Positions 5,661-6,137 of a stretch of 6,137 nucleotides of DNA are shown here, in pieces. Location of the stretch: positions 1 through 6,137 of the forward strand of contig CAMPIL010000228.1 of NCBI GenBank assembly GCA_946886375.1. Direction: 5' to 3'. How positions within the stretch are numbered: the stretch's first letter is position 1; every line of letters begins with the position of its first letter. The notes beneath the pieces are model-generated. The model did not search any database. It had not been told where the DNA came from and saw only the letters and a program-made list of their open reading frames with translations. Made by a program: the position numbers and the translations under genes. This DNA is from an uncultured Phycisphaerales bacterium. GTDB lineage: Bacteria > Planctomycetota > Phycisphaerae > Phycisphaerales > SM1A02.

Positions 5661-5863
5661 GCGCGCTCTGAAGCGCGACGCGAAGTTCGCGGTAATTGCG
5701 ATGCGGGCCGCGTGACGGGGCACCGCATTAGCATGCGGTGCTCGGATTACATGACGCGAACCGCGCGCACGATTTCTTCTGCACAACGAGCATCGCATTG
5801 TCATGCGGTGCTCGGGACTCGTGACGCGTTCTGCGCGCGGAGCACCGCATGGTAATGCGGTGC
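5629..5863. repeat. Cluster of four near-identical hairpins with different loops
   Basis: Arms GCACCGCAT and ATGCGGTGC recur four times. Copy 1 is 5631-5652 with loop GAAA. Copy 2 is 5720-5741 with loop TAGC. Copy 3 is 5790-5811 with loop TGTC; its stem extends to 12 bp at 5787-5814, and its single change gives a T-G wobble. Copy 4 is 5842-5863 with loop GGTA. Spacings are 89, 70 and 52 bp. The right flanks of copies 2 and 3 also align without gaps for about 25 bases (TCGG, then TGACGCG, then GCGCGC), whereas copies 1 and 4 share CTTGCGCG. Other GC-rich stems lie between copies, such as CGCGCT 5662-5667 with AGCGCG 5672-5677. The elements resemble REP or BIME-type palindromes. No transposase is in the window. 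Confidence 0.75.
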
Positions 5864-5996
5864 CGACTTGCGCGATGAAGTCTTGCAGGTATCACATTTG
5901 GCACACAGTGGCGGCACAATCGCACCATCTTGTGGTTGGGCATTTTTCTTTCGCCATGAGACCGGTTCAATCATCCATCTTGCACTATTCCTATTT
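5864..5996. other. Intergenic stretch without a recognised gene
   Basis: AT content rises here compared with the hairpin cluster. Short open frames cross it on both strands but start inside or run into the hairpin repeats and resemble nothing known. A T-run, TTTTTCTTT at 5943-5951, follows only weakly paired bases (CACAA and TTGTG, about 5915-5934) and is at best a poor terminator. Confidence 0.4.
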
Positions 5997-6013
5997 TGCC
6001 TGAAATTCAGGCA
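5997..6013. promoter_or_regulatory. Perfect 17-bp inverted repeat, operator-like
   Basis: TGCCTGAA and TTCAGGCA flank a single A. The repeat ends 7 bp before the -35 box of the promoter below, a typical place for an activator or repressor site. No T-run follows on either strand, so it is not a terminator. The regulator is unknown. Confidence 0.5.
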
Positions 6014-6020
6014 TAGATCG

Positions 6021-6048
6021 TTGCGACGGGCGTGGGTTCGTGTAAGGT
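6021..6048 (+). promoter_or_regulatory. Promoter for a gene at the right edge
   Basis: TTGCGA (6021-6026) and TAAGGT (6043-6048) are separated by 16 bp. Transcription would start about 6055-6057, at or next to the ATG at 6057. The hexamers are moderate matches. Confidence 0.4.
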
Positions 6049-6056
6049 CGGTGGGC

Positions 6057-6137
6057 ATGATCGCGCGCCCGCTGGCGTCGCCGCGCGAATCGCGCAGTCA
6101 CATGTCATTGGAGGCAAAGGAGGTGGAGGTGAAAGAA
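6057..6137 (+). CDS. Start of a gene running off the right edge (partial, start uncertain)
   Basis: A frame is open from ATG 6057 to the window end (27 residues, starting MIARPLASPRESRSHM), with further in-frame starts at ATG 6102 and GTG 6129. ATG 6057 lies 8 nt after TAAGGT and could be read from a leaderless mRNA. However, AAAGGAGGTGG (6116-6126) is an almost perfect Shine-Dalgarno sequence 5 nt before GTG 6129, and a second one, GGAGGTGA (6125-6132), would suit a start just beyond 6137. The real start is therefore GTG 6129 or a codon outside the window at least as probably as 6057. A near-palindrome, GCGCGA and TCGCGC around one A (6083-6095), lies in the would-be leader. The product cannot be identified. 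Confidence 0.3.
   Translation, partial: MIARPLASPRESRSHMSLEAKEVEVKE

Noticed and set aside
4551..5804. 417-residue open frame antisense to the second half of fusA
   Set aside because: Same codon-bias shadow; its N-terminus is encoded by the hairpin repeats and it has no plausible start signal.
5629..5863. CRISPR array
   Set aside because: Repeats are hairpins with 52-89 bp irregular spacing and similar flanks, not direct repeats with unique spacers of equal length; no cas genes are present.

Overview
The window looks like chromosomal DNA of a GC-rich bacterium. Planctomycetota, probably of the Phycisphaerae type, is my best guess. This rests on protein style (a large divergent RNase HII-like protein, a MnmA with a long insertion before a GCCS.NDAADA segment, and fusA standing alone outside a str operon) and not on any database search. 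Nothing points to a phage or plasmid. Three real protein-coding loci are present, all housekeeping, and the gaps between them are unusually rich in hairpins.

Layout. Positions 1-654 have no convincing gene. The first ~225 bases fold into several long, GC-rich stem-loops and may belong to a structured RNA; an interrupted palindrome sits at 501-529. mnmA (tRNA U34 2-thiolation) lies on the minus strand at 655-1872. A divergent RNase HII-like gene runs 1939-2949 on the plus strand. The 66 bp between them carries a TANNNT -10-like box exactly 6 nt before each start codon, so both mRNAs may be leaderless. A good sigma70-type promoter (2989-3016) then opens a leader of about 420 nt. The leader contains a clear three-way-junction fold (3150-3222) and a further hairpin, and ends at the fusA ribosome binding site.

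The most striking feature is fusA (EF-G, 3441-5555). The frame is intact and every EF-G domain is present, but codon 299 is TAG, in the linker between the G domain and domain II. No usable restart codon lies nearby. It could be a sequence error, a very young nonsense mutation or pseudogene, or real recoding; the sequence alone cannot decide.

Behind fusA, four copies of a near-identical hairpin with different tetraloops occupy 5629-5863. The first is a good intrinsic terminator. A shorter dyad with the same core (ACCGCA/TGCGGT) lies just before the fusA ribosome binding site. At the right edge, a perfect 17-bp inverted repeat precedes a promoter, an open frame starting at 6057, and two strong Shine-Dalgarno sequences that announce a gene running off the window.

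Together the genes concern translation and nucleic-acid maintenance: tRNA wobble modification, probable RNA-DNA hybrid cleavage, and ribosome translocation. Only the divergent mnmA/RNase HII pair shows any sign of shared control.
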